64,000 nt of DNA from Triglochin maritima. Taxonomy: Eukaryota > Streptophyta > Magnoliopsida > Alismatales > Juncaginaceae. Of this stretch, positions 58,201 through 64,000 are shown in pieces. The notes under the pieces are model-generated. The model was not told the origin of the DNA. It saw only the letters and a list, made by a program, of their open reading frames with translations, and ran no database searches. Within the stretch, counting starts at the first letter, position 1. Each line of letters starts with the position of its first letter. Position numbers and translations under genes: made by a program. The stretch is from assembly GCA_963682175.1 (NCBI GenBank), contig OY821792.1, positions 30,812,652 through 30,876,651 of the forward strand. Direction: 5' to 3'.

Positions 58201-61200
58201 ACAAATCGATACTTGGGGCACTGGTAGAGGGGTTTGTTGCCCTGCTTATTCAGTTTTGTTCTTCTTCTGACCTCATTTTTTTATGTAATAACTAAAAGTG
58301 GTGAATATGGCTTCCCTCCTTTCCTACTCAAATTGTTATATTTCTGTATCAAATATTTACTCATTTTGCCTCTCAACATTCAAGCAACGATGACCCAAAA
58401 TTTAATCCATTCAACCATCATCTGAGAGCCTCGATTCAACAAAAAGATGACAATAGAAAGATGGAACCCACTGTAAACATGTGTTTACACATGCATATCT
58501 AAGCAACATCATGACAGGCTAGAAGCACAGAGATCATGTGGGTTTTGTGTGATTGAGAGAGAGAAATAAGCTTTTGGGGTTGGGTCATGACATAACCTGC
58601 TGAAGACGCCATTGCAAACGGATGGTAGCAGCTTCAGAAAGGATTCTCAGGTCAGCCTCTTCCTCCAGATTCAAGTGAAGCAATTCTGTTGCACTGTCAT
58701 ATGTTAACATATATGTAGGTCTGATAACCGAGTTCTCCACAGCACACTCTGCGATACTATAAATCATCCAAAGGGACAAATTAGTGCATACTGATAAAAA
58801 AATATACTACGAACGTATCTAATGAATATTCCATAATATCGAGAGAGAGAGAGAGAAACTATCATAACACCCACTTGGAACATGAAACTTCATCAAAATA
58901 GTAGACTAAATATCACCTTCCATCACTATGAAGGACAACAGAAACACTGACAGCATTACAAAGTTGACCTTGTCGTAAGCTCATTCTCTCCATAGCAAGT
59001 GTATCAGGGAACATAGGAAAGGTTGCAGTTGGCAAGAAAATCGAAGTTCCTCTACGCATAGCTTCTCTACACATAATAACAAAAATAATCATGTCTAATA
59101 ACAGGTTCAACATATGAAGAATTTTTCTCATGCATCGAACTATGTTATTACCTATCAAGTATGCTGTGAGGCTCCACTAAGCAAGTGGGATCAGCAACAT
59201 GTATCCAGACTTTAATTCGACCATCAGGTAGCCTTATAGCACTGAGTGCGTCATCAAGCTACACCAACAACCAAACAAAATTAACAATAGAAAGTAAACA
59301 GTTTACTAATAATCAATCGACAGCACGTTACAAAAAAAATCAATCAACAATAGGAGTGTGAAAATCATGCACCTCATCTGCCTCATCCACGTCAATGGCA
59401 TAAACCTTCAAATATGTAAGATCTTTTCTGTTCAACTGCAACAGCAAAAAATGGTTGGAAAATTACAATAACCAATAAACAAGTGCAGTTGGAAAGTACC
59501 TCGTCTAGATCTTGGGAGCTTGACAATAGATTCTCAGCAGCCAGCAAAACTTCATCAGAAAATTCGGTAGGTAGGTTCAGTTTCAGGAGATCAAGATTAA
59601 CATGCACAGGGAAATACCCAACACCGACTAGTAGACTAACAGCGGCAGAAGACGTCTTCGACAATCCCATCATGCACAGTATCTTCTAGCAAAGAAACAA
59701 TAAAGCGAATGTATAACCTCTTTTCAAACCAGATTAAATATAGAGCTACAACCCTAGCAAGACTTCTGTTTTTCTATGAAAGAATTTATGGAAGAGAAAA
59801 AAAATACCATTACTTCCTAGAAGGCGTAGGAGAAGAGGTTGGGTAGAGGACATTGATAGCTTGGAAATCAGGAAAGCAAACATGGTGTGTTTCACCATGG
59901 GATTTTTTACAACCCTATCAGTACTTGATTTTTTTAGGGATTTTTTTTTCAAAGAAACTGTATAGCATGCACTCAAGCTCTCAAACTGTTGAGAGCCTGA
60001 AAAGACTTGCTAAACCAACACTGGATACAATGTAGACTTCATCATCGCCATCCAAACGAGGCTCAAGGATGTCTTAAGGAGAAACAAGCATCAATGCATG
60101 TGCCTCAAATCATTGAGGTGTCAGGTGTCACCTCAATTATAGATTGTTACAGGTGCACCTCAAAGCAAAAAACTTCCACCTTAAATAAGCGGTACAGCGT
60201 AACGCAAATCGATATATATGTAATAAACCTATAAAGAGGTTGAAGATTTATATAATGCTTATGAGGTTAAGGCTTACAAATGCCGTTAAGTATGCCTAAG
60301 TATTATGAAAAACATACATATATATCGAACATGATAAAAAAAACAAAAAACAAAATCTTTCCAAAAAATAAAATTGTGGTGTATTCACGCGGAGTTCAGA
60401 ATTAGTAGAATTACCATTCCAGCCATCTTCTTTTGCTCGTCATTGATGCAGGCATCTAAGGCATAAGCTTCAAGGGCCTCTATTTTGCATTTTGACTTAT
60501 GTGTTGTTATCCACGATGACTTAGAAGGTTTGGAATCTGGGGGCAATGCCTTAGCAGACATCAATAATTGGACAAATTCCTCAAGTTCCTTTTCAGAAGC
60601 CTCCTTGGCTCTCTTCTTTTTCAGTAGCTCTTCAACCTGGTAGTAATACAACAAAGGGAAAAAGGATATAGCCCAAGTGCACAAGAAGGCAGCAACCAGC
60701 AAGAAACACTGCAACAAAGTGACAACTACAGAATACTTGTATAAGTACAGCCTTAATTACATGTTAAGGGATCGGCTACAACATTTATTGGTCCATGTGA
60801 AACATAGCAAATTAAAATTATGTGACTAGTAGGTTGTGACCTCACACCTGGTGTCAAGACATCCATGTAATCATGACAAGCCAAACTCATAGATGTGAAA
60901 GAAAAGTCAAACTCACAAGTCCAAAACCATTAAAGTCAACATAATAGATGTGAAAGAAAATAGATAACTTCATTGGAACAATTAAAATGGTAAACAAATC
61001 CAAAACTCATAAGTCTTGTTAGCTGACTGTCACAGATCTACTCCATGACACTCACATTATCCAGTTAATATAATCATAGATACAAAAACATTAGAAAGAA
61101 AATGATTTTCAATAATAAAAAATAGAACATTTATAGTTCTTAGAACAGTAAGGGCAATAATCTGGTAGCAATATTCTGAAACAATGAACTTCATCATTAT

Positions 61201-63871
61201 ATGTATAATCAACCATCTATATGAATGTAGCTAGTTGATTTCTAAGGTAAAACACAACAAAATTCTTAAAACAAAAACCATCTAAGATCCATAAAACCGA
61301 AGGGCCTATGCTCGGAAAACCAAACAACCTATTTGTATTAACCAGATTTATCCAAAACAGGAGTACAACATGCAGTAGAAGCATCTTAGACAGCAGCTTG
61401 ACTAAGGAGCATCTACTACCTGAACAGTAGGGCGGGCCTCGTATACTGAATAGGAACCCTTACTATCCGCCACAGTGAAATAGATGTCATCTTTCGACAG
61501 CAGAATATGTGAACAGTAGCTTTCAAGAGGATCAGTGCTACCATATAAAATCTGCAAAAGCTTAATATTAGCATCAGAGTGGTCAAACAGCTAATGATGA
61601 TTATAGGCTATTTCTCGAAGAATCAAATAACGGATGCATGATGAGATGAGACTACATGCCTCAGCCAATTCTTCAGCAGTGACTCTCCTGTTGTTCTCTA
61701 GAAGTTCTGCCCATGCATACTCAAGGATCGAAGGATCCTGTATAGCAAGTAGATATACAAAGTTACTAAGAGAAATAAACCGCACACAGAAAGATATTGA
61801 TTCAGCTAACACTCACCATAAGATTTTGTGCCTTTTCAATAAAATCAGCAATACACACATGGTCAAAATCCTCCATACCAGGTACAATGTATGTAACTTG
61901 CTGAGGTTTGATAGAGGACATTACCCCATTCTACAAACAAAAAATAAATATTCTGTAAATAAAGTCATCTAGGAAGTCATCAGTTTAACAACAATAAGAC
62001 GATAGGATGGGCAATAATCCTTAGTAAAAAAGGACATTTAAACACCTAGGAACCTAATCAACAGGCGGCAGAGTGCTGGTTTCTACAAAAACCTGATCGC
62101 AAACCATCCAGTTTTTCTTTCCATCAGGCTTTTGAGTAACTGCTAACAATTGCCGCTCAGAATCTTTTCGAAATTCTAGAAGTAGCCCTTTCCGCAAAAC
62201 TTGTTTCCCAAGCTTATCTTGAGTTAACTCCGTATTACCGAGTAATCCCACTCTGCAGAAATCACACGTTTCGTCATTCTGCCTTTGAGTTAGAGATAAA
62301 ATTAGAAGGAAATAATGAAACACTTCTTCACTAAAGCAGATCGTGATAAGGACTAAAAAAGGATCTACAACTGGAACAAAGACTAAAATATTCAGAAGTA
62401 TTAGATAATAACTACATTTTAGAATTTGAATTTTGAAAAGGGATATATGTTAAGCATTATAGGGCATACAAAAGTCAGAATACAATATCTAGGACAATAC
62501 AAGCAGAAACCCAAATCTACGCAAAAAAAACCATGTTTTGATGTTCTGACATGGTTTGGTACTTACTATCCAGACTTTCAAGTTTTAACCAAGTTCAGTA
62601 CTTAACATAACCCAAATCCTACAATCTCAACTACACTTCCTAGAACTATATGACTTCCTTCAAAGCAACCAAAACCTTAAAAACACATCGCAAATGAAAA
62701 GGCTAATTCAAACTCTGGAGCGAAATCAGAAATCACACTACTATTCACTGATAAAACACAAAAGTACACCTGACTGTTGAATTTCATGAATTACCATTTT
62801 TTTACAAGTGAATTTCCATTTGGTACATATATCATATGATTCATTGGAACGACCAAAAGAATAAGTGAATAATAATATGACACGTTAGAGTTGTATTAGG
62901 GATTTATAACTCATCGGATTCATTACAATAAACTCATCAGAAATCACGTCAGTGTTCAATAAACACCAAAATTAGTCTCAAAATCAAACACCATCTTTTC
63001 ACAAACCAAACCAACACAATAACAAGAACATATCGAAATCCAAAACATTGAATTTGATGAATTGCCATTTACAGCGAATGTAACATGAAGCAGGGTCAGA
63101 AACAATGAGTCTCTTTATGATAAACGGAACCATTTTGCAAGTTCACTATTACGGATAATTCCTACAAAGGATAGGACTAATGACATATAAAATACTTGAA
63201 TTATCGATGTAGATGCTACATGGTTGGTTCTCATCCTTCAGAGACTCCAGAGCGTAATAGGAGCATCCGTCGACAAAAGGATGAGATTTATAAGTTATAA
63301 CTCATCAGGTTCATTATATAAAAAAAACTAATGTGCGATCAGTAATTACACCACTATTCACTAATAACACCTTAAAAAGTATAGTACTACTGTTGCATTT
63401 GATGAATTACCATTTTCTACATATATGATATGAATATATGATGCAGTGGAGTTGTATTGGAAAACTATAACTTGTCGGATTCAGAAGAACATATATGAAA
63501 AAGAAGAAACAATTCTACTCTCGACATTAAACACCATCTCTCCAAAAACCAAACCCACATAACAACAACAACAGATCCAAATCCAAGAACACAAACCCAA
63601 ACTCCTCTTACTTAGACCCCGCCCGGACCTTCCTCGCGGACCGGAGCTGCGCGAGCTCCTCCAGAACAACGCCAAGGAGACCAGGGGAGGAATAACCGCG
63701 AGCATGGCGAAGGTGGGCGTATCTCAACGTGGAATCGGACACGAGGAAGGAGACGATGCTAGGGCTCGCCCCGCCGCGGCGGGAGTGGAGGAAGCAGAGA
63801 GGAAGTCGGAGGACGGCGAGAGGTGGAGCGATGGAGGCGGAGCGGAGAATGGAGCAGCCGGTGATCGCCAT
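55300..63871 (-). CDS. RNR1: Organellar exoribonuclease RNase II/R-like (RNR1)
   Basis: Fourteen exons on the minus strand: 63871-63612, 62252-62093, 61930-61817, 61737-61660, 61551-61420, 60636-60415, 59682-59500, 59435-59373, 59258-59152, 59066-58917, 58756-58597, 58033-57638, 57481-57257 and 55473-55300. They join in phase to 807 aa, close to the Arabidopsis homologue. The Arg/Ser-rich N-terminus (about 60 residues) looks like an organellar transit peptide. Family blocks: KGLLLEFRKDSER and QKPDGKKNWMVCDQ; SIKPQQVTYIVPG; the RNB catalytic core with Asp cluster (AIDVDEADELDDALSAIRLP); FLPTATFPMFPDTLAMERMS; NIPLPYRGQPQSNI; GYVQFSSPIRRYQDMLAHYQ. Plant RNR1 is a 3'-5' exonuclease that matures chloroplast and mitochondrial rRNA and other transcripts. 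Intron 4 appears to be GC-AG. The last intron hosts a hAT element. The short final exon is acidic and ends in a repeated HP[R/H]DD[V/I]LT. Confidence 0.92.
55848..55855. repeat. hAT target-site duplication, left
   Basis: ACTGTACG, identical to 57026-57033. Confidence 0.9.
55856..57025 (+). mobile_element. Non-autonomous hAT element carrying an ELIP gene fragment (Pack-type)
   Basis: Terminal inverted repeats CAGGGGCGGA (55856-55865 and, reversed, 57016-57025) are flanked by a perfect 8-bp target duplication ACTGTACG (55848-55855 and 57026-57033), diagnostic of the hAT superfamily. A TGGGTGGGGCAG-type stretch lies just inside both ends (about 55884 and 56980). The 1170-bp interior has no transposase. 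Positions about 56638-56935 are a captured ELIP fragment on the plus strand. The element sits in the last intron of the RNR1-like gene, opposite to that gene's direction. Confidence 0.9.
56638..56935 (+). pseudogene. ELIP (early light-induced protein) fragment captured by a hAT element
   Basis: The frame starting at 56638 (MALSASAPLPS...) has a Pro/Thr/Lys-rich linker, then KKGFFDLLACSRPAQERINS and RLPMVGFAS. This is the ELIP signature around the first chlorophyll-binding helix (usually FDLLAFSGPAPERINGRLAM). The frame stops at 56828. A frameshift puts the continuation, LSNGGLAWFVGTAAVMSLAS then LVP, in another frame up to about 56930, where the hAT end sequence begins. The third helix is missing. 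ELIPs are thylakoid proteins that bind pigments under light stress. About 60 bp before the ATG looks like normal 5' UTR, so the 5' end of a gene was copied. Confidence 0.8.
57026..57033. repeat. hAT target-site duplication, right
   Basis: ACTGTACG, identical to 55848-55855. Confidence 0.9.
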
Positions 63872-64000
63872 TGGAATGGGTCGGATTAGTGTTTCTTTCT
63901 AGGGTTTGGAGGAGGAAGAAGGAGAGGTTTATATCTATGGAAACTTGTGTTATCTCAGACACGTAGATTTTACCTTACCAACTGGGGTTAGTAGAAGAAA
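63872..64000. other. RNR1 upstream edge
   Basis: 129 bp upstream of the proposed start codon; presumably 5' UTR and promoter. A minus-strand ATAAACCTCTCC near 63924-63935 is a weak TATA candidate. Confidence 0.4.

Overview
The window is plant nuclear DNA, most likely from a eudicot. All cellular genes are intron-split and have plant-type families: a trehalose-6-phosphate phosphatase, a PLAT stress protein, a seed-type succinate dehydrogenase iron-sulfur subunit, an organellar RNase II/R and a PHP-domain phosphoesterase. The DNA between them is AT-rich and dominated by Copia, Gypsy/Tekay, MULE and hAT transposons. The species cannot be named from the sequence.

Layout. 1-2067: decayed minus-strand Copia element with one LTR, cut by the window edge. 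2073-5901: AT-rich, no gene seen. 5912-13866: a complete 7.95 kb Mutator-like element (MULE) between 10-bp target duplications. It carries a Ulp1/C48-type protease gene (+) and a FAR1-like MuDR transposase gene (-), converging on a 22-bp satellite that also fills an intron of each gene. 14166-14815: tRNA-Tyr halves split by about 580 bp. 15817-24339: a complete, very young Tekay-type Gypsy retrotransposon with an open 1495-codon gag-pol on the minus strand. 25030-31092: PHP-domain gene (+) whose first intron holds a 2.4 kb solo LTR. About 32040-32290: Copia pol remnant. 33132-35241: second solo LTR. 37036-39477: trehalose-phosphate phosphatase (-). 41412-42250: third solo LTR, of another family. 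42256-49869: about 7.6 kb without a recognisable gene. 49870-50927: PLAT-domain protein (+). 51684-54317: SDH2-3-like gene (-). 55300-63871: RNR1-like organellar RNase II/R (-), whose last intron contains a 1.17 kb hAT element that has captured a piece of an ELIP (early light-induced protein) gene.

The host genes form no operon-like unit; they are ordinary independent plant genes. The most unusual signals lie in the mobile DNA: (i) arrays of a GGTCGACCG palindrome in pairs about 22 bp apart, shared by the LTRs of the Tekay element, two solo LTRs and a third solo LTR of different terminal sequence; (ii) the ELIP-carrying Pack-type hAT; (iii) the MULE satellite with a 154-bp (7 x 22) higher-order period. 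Three host genes show recent local damage or duplication: a duplicated splice acceptor in TPP, a C-terminal frameshift in SDH2-3, and a 17-bp direct repeat at a PHP exon border. Exon models were built by eye from reading frame, GT/AG sites and remembered family sequence; no alignment was run.
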